Source: Actinomadura citrea
Lineage (GTDB): Bacteria; Actinomycetota; Actinomycetes; Streptosporangiales; Streptosporangiaceae
Direction of reading: 5' to 3'
Length of the DNA: 64,000 bases
NCBI RefSeq assembly: GCF_013409045.1
Contig: NZ_JACCBT010000001.1
Location: forward strand, 7,604,669-7,668,668
Shown here: in pieces, positions 1 through 7,646 of the stretch
Layout: every line of letters starts with the position of its first letter
Numbering within the stretch: position 1 is the stretch's first letter
Notes under the pieces: generated by a model
The model's database searches: none
The model's input: only the letters and a program-made list of their open reading frames with translations
What the model was told of the DNA's origin: nothing
Made by a program: the position numbers and the translations under genes

Positions 1-1
1 G

Positions 2-319
2 CTGACGCTGGCCCTGGCCGGCTGCGGCGGCTCCGACGACGGCAAGGCGACGAGCGCGTCGTCACCCCCCGCCCCGACCCCCGCGGCCACGGCCCCGTCC
101 ACCCCCAAGCCCGGCCCAGGCAGCGAGACCACGCCCCTCCCCCCGGCCCAGTCCAAGGCGGTCAAGGCCTTCAACGACTGCATGCACGAGCAAGGCGTCC
201 AGATGCCGACCCCCAACCCCACCAGAACCCCCGCCCCCGACGAGCTGCAAAAGATCAGGACCGCCCTACAAACCTGCGTAAAGTCCATGTCCGCCTCCCC
301 CGGCACGTCCCCACGCTGA
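2..319 (+). CDS. Small lipoprotein, 5' end outside the window
   Basis: The window opens inside a reading frame that begins LTLALAGCGGSDD and ends at a TGA at 317-319, giving 105 visible residues. LALAGC is a lipobox, so the missing part is probably only the start of the signal peptide and the mature protein would be lipidated on the cysteine and held on the outer face of the membrane. A Pro/Thr/Ser/Ala-rich linker (about residues 20-45) precedes a short globular tail with two cysteines (FNDCMHEQG and LQTCVKSM) that could form a disulfide. I recognise no family and no function. The frame is too short at the window edge to place its start. Confidence 0.7.
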   Translation: MTLALAGCGGSDDGKATSASSPPAPTPAATAPSTPKPGPGSETTPLPPAQSKAVKAFNDCMHEQGVQMPTPNPTRTPAPDELQKIRTALQTCVKSMSASPGTSPR

Positions 320-501
320 CGCCCGCCGGAACCGGCCGAAGCGCACCCGAGCATCCCCAAGGACGCTCAGATCTGTCGCCCCCGTTGCCGCAGCACACAG
401 CCAAGCCGCCGCGGGCACCCGCCAGGCCAAGCACAAGCCAGAGCGCGAGGGGCGCCGCGCCAAGGGGGACCGAAATGGCCGCGGGCGGCAGCAACCGTCC
501 A

Positions 502-541
502 ACGAAGCAACCTCAGCCGTCTGACGAAGCAACCTCAGCCG
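502..541. repeat. Direct repeat of 18 bp in the gap before the riboswitch
   Basis: The 18-mer ACGAAGCAACCTCAGCCG occurs at 502-519 and again at 524-541, a 22-bp period. It lies in the 430-bp gene-free stretch 320-750, which otherwise holds only the 88-bp element and the large palindrome listed next. No coding frame with plausible actinomycete codon use or a start signal is visible there. Confidence 0.6.
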
Positions 542-572
542 CCACCTGAGCCCCGCGACCACCTGGACCCCC

Positions 573-660
573 GCGATCGCGTCCGAAGGCAGATCCGAGC
601 GAAGCAAGGATCTGATCGCGAAGCGAGCCGCAAGGCGAGCCGGAGCGATGCAGCGATCGC
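573..660. repeat. 88-bp dispersed intergenic element, copy 1
   Basis: This is one of three 88-bp copies in the window; the others are at 49710-49797 and 49944-50031. Each starts and ends with the palindrome GCGATCGC and shares GTCCGAAGGC and AGCGAGCCGCAAGGCGAGCC. The internal hairpin differs between copies in a paired way: AGATCC (591-596) faces GGATCT (608-613) here, while the other two copies have GGATTC facing GAATCC. The compensatory changes suggest the fold is kept, as DNA cruciform or RNA. No transposase is nearby, so it may be a REP/MITE-like element. Confidence 0.7.
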
Positions 661-663
661 ACG

Positions 664-710
664 CGTTTCCCCAGGGTCGGGGCCCCCAGGGCCCCGACCC
701 TGGGGAAACG
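664..710. terminator. Perfect 22-bp stem, 3-nt loop
   Basis: Arms 664-685 and 689-710 are exact reverse complements around the loop CCA. There is no T-run on either side, so it is a candidate factor-independent terminator of the GC-rich actinomycete type, or a cruciform. It directly follows the 88-bp element and sits about 40 bp before the glycine riboswitch, so it could insulate the riboswitch transcript from upstream transcription. Confidence 0.55.
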
Positions 711-750
711 CAATGAACACTGCTAGCCTTCTGCGACAGCCGATGATCCC

Positions 751-940
751 GTGCGGGAGAGTCCCTCGCAGCCGGCGGGGGACGCCGAAGGAGCAAATCC
801 TCCCCGGAACCTCTCAGGCCCACGGACCGCACGGGCCAGGCGACCTCTGGAAAGCGGGGACTCCGGTCCCCCGCCGAAGGTGAAAGCCCGCCGTGCCGCG
901 GCGGGTGAAGCTCTCAGGCGCCGATGACAGAGGGGGAGGC
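751..940 (+). promoter_or_regulatory. Tandem glycine riboswitch (two aptamers)
   Basis: The leader of gcvT has the hallmarks of the gcvT RNA motif twice. Aptamer 1 (about 751-832) opens with GTGCGGGAGAGTCCC, has GCCGAAGGAGCAAATCC and CTCTCAGGC, and closes by pairing GTGCGG (751-756) with CCGCAC (827-832). After a short linker, aptamer 2 (about 838-940) has GCCGAAGGTGAAAGCC, GAAGCTCTCAGGC and GATGACAGAGGGGG. The arrangement is the classic tandem glycine sensor. In characterised cases glycine binding turns on glycine cleavage genes; the downstream genes here fit that. Aptamer 2 ends about 65 nt before the gcvT start codon, leaving room for an expression platform. Confidence 0.95.
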
Positions 941-1006
941 ACCGATACGCCCGGTGCGCGAGTGGGACGATGGACCATGCGCGCCCGTGACGAAGGAGCC
1001 GAGCCC

Positions 1007-2101
1007 ATGTCCGCCGATCCGACCGCGAAGAAGACGCCGCTGCACGACGTCCATGAGGACCTCGGCGCGAACCTCGTCGACTTCGCCGGCCATCTGATGC
1101 CGCTGCGCTACGCGAGCGAGACCGCCGAGCACCAGGCCGTCCGCACGGGTGCGGGGCTGTTCGACCTGTCGCACATGGGGGAGATCTTCCTCTCGGGGCC
1201 GGGCGCGGGGGCCGCGCTCGACTTCGCGCTGGTCGGCAACCTGTCGCCGATGCCGGTCGGCAAGGCCCGCTACACGATGATCTGCGGGCACGACGGCGGC
1301 GTCCTGGACGACCTGATCGTCTACCGGCTCGCGGACGAGACGTGGATGGTGGTGGCGAACGCCGCGAACGCCGCCGTCGTCCGGGAGGCGCTGGTCGAGC
1401 GTGCCGCGGGGTTCGAGGCCGCGGTGGACGACCGGTCCGGCTCCTACGCGCTGATCGCCCTGCAGGGGCCGCGTTCCCAGGGGATTCTCGAAGGGTTCAC
1501 GGATGCGCCGCTGGAGGGCCTGAAGTACTACGCGATCCTCGCGGGGCGGGTCGCGGGCGTGGACGCGCTGGTCGCCCGCACCGGGTACACGGGCGAGGAC
1601 GGGTTCGAGCTGTTCGTGGACGCGTCCGACGCGGTCCGGCTGTGGAAGGCGCTCGCCGCGGTGGAGGGGGTCGTCCCGGCTGGGCTGTCGGCGCGCGACA
1701 CGCTGCGCCTGGAGGCGGGGATGCCGCTGTACGGAAACGAGCTGACGGCCGAGACGACGCCGTTCGAGGCGGGCCTCGGCCGTGTGGTGAAGCTGGACAA
1801 GCCTGGCGATTTCGTGGGGAAGTCCGCTCTGGCGGCGCAGGCGCAGACCCCGCCGGGCCGTAGGCTCGTGGGACTGGTCGCGCGGGGGCGTCGCGCGCCC
1901 CGCAAGGGGTACCAGGTCGTCACGTCCGGCGGCGCGCCGTGCGGCATCGTGACGAGCGGCGCCCCGTCGCCCACACTGGGCACGCCGATCGCCATGGCGT
2001 ACCTCGACAGCGGCGTCGAGGAGACGGGCCTGGCCGTGGACGTCCGCGGCCGGCACGAGCCGGTGGACGTGGTGGCCCTACCGTTCTACAAGCGTTCCTG
2101 A
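1007..2101 (+). CDS. gcvT: Aminomethyltransferase, glycine cleavage T-protein
   Basis: This is the T-protein: it takes the aminomethyl group from lipoyl-H-protein, transfers the methylene to tetrahydrofolate and releases ammonia, in the cytosol. The 364-residue length is normal for GcvT. The family aspartate is in GGVLDDLIVYR (near residue 102), and the tetrahydrofolate-binding fold includes GYTGEDGFEL and the C-terminal GCV_T domain (from about residue 270). The frame is open back into the riboswitch, but the ATG at 1007 has AAGGAG 8 nt upstream; an alternative in-frame ATG is at 977. It is first in a unit with gcvH and glyA. No gcvP is in the window, so the P-protein must be encoded elsewhere. 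Confidence 0.95.
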   Translation: MSADPTAKKTPLHDVHEDLGANLVDFAGHLMPLRYASETAEHQAVRTGAGLFDLSHMGEIFLSGPGAGAALDFALVGNLSPMPVGKARYTMICGHDGGVLDDLIVYRLADETWMVVANAANAAVVREALVERAAGFEAAVDDRSGSYALIALQGPRSQGILEGFTDAPLEGLKYYAILAGRVAGVDALVARTGYTGEDGFELFVDASDAVRLWKALAAVEGVVPAGLSARDTLRLEAGMPLYGNELTAETTPFEAGLGRVVKLDKPGDFVGKSALAAQAQTPPGRRLVGLVARGRRAPRKGYQVVTSGGAPCGIVTSGAPSPTLGTPIAMAYLDSGVEETGLAVDVRGRHEPVDVVALPFYKRS

Positions 2102-2160
2102 ACAAGTTGTCCGGCGGTGTGGGGGCGCGCGCCCCCCACAGGGGAAAGAGAGAAGTGATC

Positions 2161-2550
2161 GTGAGCGTTCCGGAGGAGCTCCGCTACAGCGAGGAGCACG
2201 AGTGGGTGTCGGGCCTCGGTGGCGAGGACGGCATCGTCACGGTCGGCATCACCGCGCACGCCGCCGACGCCCTCGGTGAGATCGTCTACATCGAGCTGAC
2301 GCCGTCGGAGGGCGACGCCGTCGAGGCGGGCGAACCGTGCGGCGAGGTGGAGTCGACCAAGTCGGTCAGCGAGCTCTACTCCCCCGTCAGCGGCGAGATC
2401 ACCGCGATCAACAGCGCGGTGGTGGACGAGCCGAAGGTCATCAACGACGACCCGTACGGCGAGGGCTGGATCTTCAAGGTGCGGATCTCGGTGGAGCCGG
2501 GCGACCTGCTCGACTCCACCGCCTACGGCAAGCTGGTCGAGGAATCATGA
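2161..2550 (+). CDS. gcvH: Glycine cleavage H-protein (lipoyl carrier)
   Basis: GcvH carries the aminomethyl intermediate between the P, T and L proteins on a lipoylated lysine. At 129 residues it is full length. The lipoylation motif is GEVESTKSVSELYSP, with the target lysine at K67, and N-terminal RYSEEHEWV is typical of the family. I chose GTG 2161 because GAGAG lies 8 nt upstream; GTG 2155 is possible but too close to the Shine-Dalgarno. The 59-bp gap after gcvT holds an imperfect GC hairpin (2118-2140) that may stabilise or partly terminate the transcript. The last bases overlap the glyA start in an ATGA, suggesting translational coupling. Confidence 0.95.
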   Translation: MSVPEELRYSEEHEWVSGLGGEDGIVTVGITAHAADALGEIVYIELTPSEGDAVEAGEPCGEVESTKSVSELYSPVSGEITAINSAVVDEPKVINDDPYGEGWIFKVRISVEPGDLLDSTAYGKLVEES

Positions 2551-3803
2551 GCTTGGACGACTCTCTCGCGACGGCCGATCCGGAGGTCGCCGAGGCCGTC
2601 GCGGCGGAGCTGCGGCGCCAGCAGGGCACCCTGGAGATGATCGCGTCGGAGAACTTCGCGCCCGTCTCGGTGCTGGAGGCGCAGGGGTCGGTCCTGACGA
2701 ACAAGTACGCCGAGGGGTATCCGGGGCGCCGGTACTACGGCGGCTGCGAGTTCGTCGACGTCACCGAGCAGCTCGCGATCGACCGGGCCAAGGCGCTGTT
2801 CGGCGCCGAGCACGCGAACGTCCAGCCGCACAGCGGGGCGCAGGCCAACACGGCCGTCTACTTCGCGCTGCTCCAGCACGGCGACACGATCCTCGGCCTC
2901 GACCTCGCGCACGGCGGGCACCTCACGCACGGGATGCGGCTCAACTATTCCGGCAAGGTGCTGAACGTGGTGCCCTACCACGTCCGCGCCGAGGACGGCC
3001 TGGTCGACATGGACGAGGTGGCCTCGCTCGCGGCCGAGCACCGGCCGAAGATGATCGTGGCGGGCTGGTCGGCGTACCCGCGGCAGCTCGACTTCGCCGC
3101 GTTCCGCCGGATCGCCGACTCGGTCGGGGCGCTGCTCATGGTCGACATGGCGCACTTCGCGGGCCTGGTCGCGGCGGGGCTGCACCCCTCGCCCGTCCCG
3201 CACGCCGACATCGTGACGACCACGACGCACAAGACGCTCGGCGGACCGCGCGGCGGGCTGATCCTCGCCCGCGAGGAGTTCGGCAAGAAGATCAACTCAG
3301 CGGTGTTCCCCGGCATGCAGGGCGGGCCGCTGGAGCACGTGATCGCCGCCAAGGCCGTCGCCCTGAAGATCGCCGCGTCGGAGGAGTTCCGGGCCCGGCA
3401 GGCGGCGACGGTGCAGGGCGCGAAGCTGCTGGCCGAGCGCCTGCTCGCCGAGGACTCCGCCAAGGCCGGCGTCAAGGTCCTGACGGGCGGGACGGACGTC
3501 CACCTCGTGCTGGTCGACCTGGTGGACTCCGAGCTCACCGGGCGGGACGCCGAGGACCGCCTGCACGACATCGGCATCACGGTCAACCGCAACGCGGTGC
3601 CGAACGACCCGCGCCCACCGATGGTCACCTCCGGCCTGCGGATCGGCACCCCGGCCCTGGCGACGCGCGGCTTCACCGCCGAGGACTTCGCCGAGGTCGC
3701 GGACGTGATCGCGCTGGCGCTACAGCCGTCCTTCGACCGGGACGGGCTCGCGGCCCGGGTCGAGGCGCTGGCCGACCGGCACCCCCTGTACCCGAACCTG
3801 TGA
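2547..3803 (+). CDS. glyA: Serine hydroxymethyltransferase
   Basis: GlyA interconverts serine plus tetrahydrofolate with glycine plus methylene-tetrahydrofolate, using PLP. The 418-residue protein is complete. The PLP-binding site is TTTTHKTLGGPRGG with the Schiff-base lysine at K229; ASENF and YPGRRYYGG near the N-terminus are family signatures. Translation starts at the ATG inside the gcvH stop (ATGA, 2547-2550). With gcvT and gcvH upstream and sdaA downstream, glycine sensed by the riboswitch can be turned into serine and then pyruvate. Confidence 0.97.
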   Translation: MSLDDSLATADPEVAEAVAAELRRQQGTLEMIASENFAPVSVLEAQGSVLTNKYAEGYPGRRYYGGCEFVDVTEQLAIDRAKALFGAEHANVQPHSGAQANTAVYFALLQHGDTILGLDLAHGGHLTHGMRLNYSGKVLNVVPYHVRAEDGLVDMDEVASLAAEHRPKMIVAGWSAYPRQLDFAAFRRIADSVGALLMVDMAHFAGLVAAGLHPSPVPHADIVTTTTHKTLGGPRGGLILAREEFGKKINSAVFPGMQGGPLEHVIAAKAVALKIAASEEFRARQAATVQGAKLLAERLLAEDSAKAGVKVLTGGTDVHLVLVDLVDSELTGRDAEDRLHDIGITVNRNAVPNDPRPPMVTSGLRIGTPALATRGFTAEDFAEVADVIALALQPSFDRDGLAARVEALADRHPLYPNL

Positions 3804-3810
3804 CGTTCCG

Positions 3811-3840
3811 GCGCCCCCTCCCCTAGCGGGGAGGGGGCGC
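3811..3840. terminator. GC hairpin between glyA and sdaA
   Basis: Arms 3811-3823 and 3828-3840 are a perfect 13-bp stem around the loop TAGC. There is no T-tract. It could end the riboswitch-controlled transcript or only reduce read-through into sdaA, which starts 19 bp later with its own Shine-Dalgarno (GAGGT). Confidence 0.6.
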
Positions 3841-3858
3841 GGCTACAACGAGGTAGCG

Positions 3859-5232
3859 ATGGCCATCAGCGTTTTCGACCTGTTCAAGATCGGTATCGGA
3901 CCGTCGTCCTCCCACACGGGGGGCCCGATGGCCGCGGCGCACCGGTTCGCCAGGGGCCTGCAGCGCGACGGGCTGCTGGAGAAGACGGGGTCCGTCGCCG
4001 TCACCCTCTACGGGTCGCTCGGCCTCACCGGCAAGGGCCACGGCTCAGACAAGGCCGTCATCCTCGGCCTCGAAGGCGACAAACCCGAGCTCGTCGACGT
4101 CGACCGGGTGGACGAGCGGCTCGCCGCCATCCGTGAGCGCGGGGCCCTGCGCCTGTTCGGCGACCACGACGTCCCGTTCGTGGTCAACGAGCACCTGGTC
4201 TTCGAGCGCAAGGAGTCGCTGCCCGGCCACCCCAACGGGATGCGCTTCACGGCCCTGGACGCCTCGGGCGAGGAGCTGCGCGCCAAGGTGTACTACTCGG
4301 TCGGCGGCGGCTTCATCCTGGACGAGAACGCCACCGGCGCCGACCGCATCAAGCCTGACGACACCGTCCTGCCGCACCCCTTCGACACGGCCGCCGAGCT
4401 GCTCGAACGCTGCCGGGAGACGGGCCTTTCGATCTCCGCGCTGATGCTGGAGAACGAGAGGGCGTTCGGCCGCGACGCCGCCGAGATCCACGACGGCCTG
4501 CTCGAACTCTGGCAGGTCATGCGGGCCTGCGTCGTCCGGGGCTGCACGCGCGAGGGCCTGCTGCCGGGCGGGCTCAAGGTGCGCCGCCGCGCTCCCCAGC
4601 TGCACCGCCAGCTCTCCGTCGAGAAGGCGTCCGACCCGCTCCACGCGATGGACTGGATCACCCTGTTCGCCCTCGCCGTCAACGAGGAGAACGCCGCGGG
4701 CGGGCGGATCGTCACCGCCCCCACCAACGGCGCCGCGGGCATCATCCCGGCCGTCCTGCACTACTACGACCGGTTCATCCCCGGCCGGGACGACGAGGGC
4801 GTCGTGCGGTTCCTGCTGACCGCCGGGGCGATCGGCGTGCTGTTCAAGCAGAACGCCTCGATCTCCGGCGCCGAGGTCGGCTGCCAGGGCGAGGTCGGCT
4901 CGGCCTGCTCGATGGCCGCCGCCGGGCTCACCGAGGTCCTCGGCGGCACCCCCGAGCAGGTGGAGAACGCCGCCGAGATCGGCATCGAGCACAACCTCGG
5001 GCTGACCTGCGATCCCGTCGGCGGCCTGGTCCAGGTCCCCTGCATCGAACGCAACGCCGTCGGCGCCGTCAAGGCCATCAGCGCCGCCCGGATCTCCCTG
5101 CGCGGCGACGGCCGCCACTTCGTCTCCCTCGACAAGGCCATCAAGACCATGCGCGACACCGGCCGCGACATGCTCGACAAGTACAAGGAGACCTCGCGCG
5201 GCGGCCTCGCCGTCAACGTCATCGAATGCTGA
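3859..5232 (+). CDS. sdaA: L-serine ammonia-lyase, single-chain iron-sulfur type
   Basis: The enzyme deaminates L-serine to pyruvate and ammonia with a [4Fe-4S] cluster. The 457-residue chain has the N-terminal beta domain (FDLFKIGIGPSSSHTGGPM) and the C-terminal alpha domain in one protein. Candidate cluster cysteines are C342 (GCQGE), C350 (SACSM), C384 (CDPVGG) and C395 (QVPCIER), in the order usual for the family. ATG 3859 has GAGGT 4 nt upstream. Its place behind glyA suggests a glycine to serine to pyruvate disposal route; whether the riboswitch reaches it depends on the intervening hairpin. Confidence 0.95.
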   Translation: MAISVFDLFKIGIGPSSSHTGGPMAAAHRFARGLQRDGLLEKTGSVAVTLYGSLGLTGKGHGSDKAVILGLEGDKPELVDVDRVDERLAAIRERGALRLFGDHDVPFVVNEHLVFERKESLPGHPNGMRFTALDASGEELRAKVYYSVGGGFILDENATGADRIKPDDTVLPHPFDTAAELLERCRETGLSISALMLENERAFGRDAAEIHDGLLELWQVMRACVVRGCTREGLLPGGLKVRRRAPQLHRQLSVEKASDPLHAMDWITLFALAVNEENAAGGRIVTAPTNGAAGIIPAVLHYYDRFIPGRDDEGVVRFLLTAGAIGVLFKQNASISGAEVGCQGEVGSACSMAAAGLTEVLGGTPEQVENAAEIGIEHNLGLTCDPVGGLVQVPCIERNAVGAVKAISAARISLRGDGRHFVSLDKAIKTMRDTGRDMLDKYKETSRGGLAVNVIEC

Positions 5233-5241
5233 GCGCCCGCG

Positions 5242-5703
5242 CTATCGGAGCGGGACGTCGAGTCCGTGCTCGCTCGCGGGGCGCGGGCCGTGGATGCGCC
5301 GGTCGGCCTCGCCGATCGCGACGTCGTTGATGCTCGCCTCCCGCCGCCGCATGAGGCCGCGCTCGTCGAACTCCCACAGTTCGTTGCCGTAGCTGCGCCA
5401 CCACTGCCCGCCGGCGTCGTGCCACTCGTACTGGAAGCGGACGGCCATGCGGTTCTCGCGGAATCCCCACAGGCTCTTGCGCAGCGCGTAGTCGAGTTCC
5501 CGCTCCCACTTGTCCGTCAGGAAGGCGATGATCTCCTCCCGGCCGGTGACGAACCGGTCCCGGTTGCGCCAGACCGAGTCGGGCGTGTAGGCCTGCGCCA
5601 CCAGGTGCGGGTCGCGGGTGTTCCACGCGTCCTCGGCCGCTTGGACCTTCTGCCCGGCGGTCTCCAGGGTGAACGGCGGGTAGGGCGGACGATCGTCGGG
5701 CAC
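5242..5703 (-). CDS. NTF2-like protein of the DUF1348 type
   Basis: The 153-residue protein matches the DUF1348 branch of the NTF2/SnoaL fold: an N-terminal helix with AAEDAWNTRDP, then TPDSVWRNRDRF, WERELDYALRK and RFQYEWHDAGGQWWRSYGNELWEF. Members are small cytosolic proteins with a cone-shaped pocket; the substrate is unknown. It is convergent with sdaA and divergent from a TetR gene, with two palindromic operators in the 89-bp gap. The TetR protein therefore probably represses it. Confidence 0.85.
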   Translation of the reverse strand: MPDDRPPYPPFTLETAGQKVQAAEDAWNTRDPHLVAQAYTPDSVWRNRDRFVTGREEIIAFLTDKWERELDYALRKSLWGFRENRMAVRFQYEWHDAGGQWWRSYGNELWEFDERGLMRRREASINDVAIGEADRRIHGPRPASEHGLDVPLR

Positions 5704-5720
5704 AGCGGCCTCCTCAAGTT

Positions 5721-5771
5721 GAGAACGAGCGTTCTCTGTCTGTTCCGCTACGATAGGGAACGCCCGTTCTC
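5721..5771. promoter_or_regulatory. Two palindromic operators in a divergent promoter
   Basis: GAGAACG-AG-CGTTCTC at 5721-5736 is a perfect 7+7 palindrome. GGGAACG-CC-CGTTCTC at 5756-5771 matches the same consensus (GRGAACG-N2-CGTTCTC) with one arm mismatch. Their 35-bp spacing places them about 3.3 helical turns apart. They lie between the DUF1348 gene and the TetR gene, the standard place for TetR autoregulatory operators. Confidence 0.75.
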
Positions 5772-5792
5772 AACGTCAAGCCAGGAGCGTCG

Positions 5793-6368
5793 ATGCCGGC
5801 CGCGATCACCGAGGAGCAGCAGGACCGGGACCGCCAGGGGCTGCTGGACGTCGCGGAGCGCCTCTTCTACCGGCAGGGCGTCCAGGCGGTGGGCATGGAC
5901 GAGCTGCGAACCGTGTCCGGCCTGCCGCTCAAGCGCATCTACCGGCTCTTCCCGACGAAGGAGGCCCTCGTCGTCGCGATGCTGGACCGCCGCGACCGCC
6001 GCTGGCGGGCGAGCCTGGCCGCCCACCTGGACGCCGAGCCCGACCCCCGGCGGCGCGTCCTCGCCCTGTTCGACTGGCTCGGCGCGTGGTTCGCCGAGCC
6101 GGGCTTCCGCGGCTGCGCCTGGGTCAACGCCCACGGGGAGCTCGGCTCGTCCTCCCGGCCGATCGCGGACGCGGCCCGAGCCCACAAGCAGGCCTTCCGC
6201 GACCAGGTCGTCGCCCTGGTCTCGCCCGTCGACGCGTCCGCCGCCGAAACCGTCTACCTGCTCGCCGAGGGCGCCATCGTGGTCGCCGGGATCCACGGCG
6301 ACCCCACCGCCGCCGCCCAAGCCCGGACGGGCGCCCGGCTCCTCCTGGACAGGACCGGCCAGGGTTGA
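5793..6368 (+). CDS. TetR-family transcriptional regulator
   Basis: The 191-residue protein has the TetR N-terminal helix-turn-helix: LLDVAERLFYRQGVQAVGMDELRTVSGLPLKRIYRLFPTKEAL (about residues 13-57). The C-terminal ligand domain contains FRGCAWVNAHGE, which is common in the branch that regulates small oxidoreductases and NTF2-like genes. Start ATG 5793 has AGGAG 5 nt upstream. It is divergent from the DUF1348 gene and probably binds the twin palindromes between them. The ligand is unknown. Confidence 0.9.
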   Translation: MPAAITEEQQDRDRQGLLDVAERLFYRQGVQAVGMDELRTVSGLPLKRIYRLFPTKEALVVAMLDRRDRRWRASLAAHLDAEPDPRRRVLALFDWLGAWFAEPGFRGCAWVNAHGELGSSSRPIADAARAHKQAFRDQVVALVSPVDASAAETVYLLAEGAIVVAGIHGDPTAAAQARTGARLLLDRTGQG

Positions 6369-6389
6369 CCCTGCCGTTGGCGGCAGGGT
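6368..6389. terminator. Hairpin between the TetR and SDR genes
   Basis: ACCCTGCCG (6368-6376) pairs perfectly with CGGCAGGGT (6381-6389) around the loop TTGG. It begins on the last base of the TetR stop codon and ends 14 bp before the SDR start, so it may terminate the first gene or act as an operator for the second. Confidence 0.5.
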
Positions 6390-6403
6390 TCCAGGCTGGG
6401 GGC

Positions 6404-7153
6404 ATGAAGACGAACTCGCAGGACAGGGTCGTCCTGGTCACCGGCGCGGGAACCGGGATCGGACGCGCCACGGCGCGCATGTTCGCGGCGGACGGAGCCC
6501 GGGTGGTGGCCGTCGGGCGCCGCGCGGACCCCCTGGCCGAGACCGCGCACGGGCACCCCGGCATCGAGCCCCTCGCCGCCGACGTCACCGGCGACGGCGC
6601 GGCCGCCGAGATCGTGCGCAGGGTGACCGACGCGCACGGGCGGCTGGACGTGCTGGTCAACAACGCGGCGATCGTCCGGAGCGGGACCCTGGAGACCCTC
6701 ACCCCGGAGATGATCGCGCCGCAGCTCGCCACGAACCTGGTGGCGCCCGTCCTGCTGACCCGGGCGGCGCTGCCCGCGCTGGAGGGCGGCGGGGTGGTCG
6801 TCAACGTCAGCACGTCCGTCGGGCAGCGGGGCTGGGCGGGCAACGCGTTCTACGCCGCCACGAAGTCGGCGCTGGAGACGCTGACGCGCGGCTGGGCGGT
6901 GGAGCTCGCGCCCCGCGGCATCCGGGTGGCCGCCGTGGCGCCCGGCGCGATCGCCACCCCGATCGGCGAGCACCAGGGCCTCTCCGCCGAGCGCCTGGCG
7001 GCGCTCCGGCAGTGGCAGATCGAGCACACCCCGCTCGGCCGTGTCGGCCGCCCCGAGGAGGTCGCCTGGGCGATCACGCGGCTGGCCTCGCCCGCCGCCT
7101 CGTTCGTCACCGGCGTCGTCCTCGCGGTGGACGGGGGCGCGGTGATCGCCTGA
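6404..7153 (+). CDS. Short-chain dehydrogenase/reductase
   Basis: This 249-residue protein is a classical SDR that would use NAD(P)H. It has the cofactor motif TGAGTGIG (about residues 14-21), NNAA in VNNAAIV, the catalytic serine in NVSTSVG and the YAATK catalytic Tyr/Lys pair, and ends with VTGVVLAVDGG as most SDRs do. I chose ATG 6404, at the true N-terminus MKTNSQDRVVLVTG; longer frames upstream overlap the TetR gene. The substrate is unknown. It may be a target of the adjacent TetR regulator, but no second palindrome is seen here. Confidence 0.9.
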   Translation: MKTNSQDRVVLVTGAGTGIGRATARMFAADGARVVAVGRRADPLAETAHGHPGIEPLAADVTGDGAAAEIVRRVTDAHGRLDVLVNNAAIVRSGTLETLTPEMIAPQLATNLVAPVLLTRAALPALEGGGVVVNVSTSVGQRGWAGNAFYAATKSALETLTRGWAVELAPRGIRVAAVAPGAIATPIGEHQGLSAERLAALRQWQIEHTPLGRVGRPEEVAWAITRLASPAASFVTGVVLAVDGGAVIA

Positions 7154-7202
7154 GCGCGGGCGGGCGCGGCACCTGGTAGGACTGGGGCCGGAGGTGGTGG
7201 CG

Positions 7203-7574
7203 GTGCGGATCGGCGAGCTGGCGCGGATCACCGGGACGACGCCGCGCGCGCTGCGGCACTACGAGGAGGCGGGTCTGATCACGTCCCGCCGGGCGGAGAA
7301 CGGGTACCGGATCTACGACCAGAGCGCGGCCGTGCGGGTCCGCAACATCCGGGAGCTGCTCGCCGTCGGCCTCACCCTCGACGACGTGCGCGCCTTCTCG
7401 GTCTGCCTGGACGGCGACGTCGCGGCCTCGCCCCCGTCCGCCAGGGGCCTCCAGATCGCACAGGACCGCCTCGCGATCCTCGACGCCCGCATCAGCGCCC
7501 AGGCCGAAGCCCGCGACCGCCTCGCGACCGCCCTGGCCCGGGCGGGCGAGCGACGCCCCGCACCGGCCCGCTGA
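7203..7574 (+). CDS. MerR-family transcriptional regulator
   Basis: The 123-residue protein begins with the MerR winged helix: RIGELARITGTTPRALRHYEEAGLI and NGYRIYDQSAAVRVRNIRELLAVGLTLDDV. A short coiled coil and C-terminal tail follow. The single cysteine in VCLDG is not part of a metal-binding MerR signature, so an organic ligand or a stress role is more likely than metal sensing. GTG 7203 is preferred because GGAGG ends 8 nt upstream. It follows the SDR by 49 bp and precedes a LysE-type exporter, either of which could be its target. Confidence 0.85.
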   Translation: MRIGELARITGTTPRALRHYEEAGLITSRRAENGYRIYDQSAAVRVRNIRELLAVGLTLDDVRAFSVCLDGDVAASPPSARGLQIAQDRLAILDARISAQAEARDRLATALARAGERRPAPAR

Positions 7575-7646
7575 CGCGCGACTTCCGGGGGCCCGCCCGG
7601 GTCCGGCTGGTTCCGCACACACCGGGAACCGTGTGATGATCGCGAC

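Noticed and set aside
266..832. Long minus-strand open frame over the repeat element and riboswitch
   Set aside because: It covers an 88-bp element, the palindrome and the first riboswitch aptamer, has no ribosome-binding site and is low-complexity arginine-rich sequence, as expected for a chance frame in GC-rich DNA.
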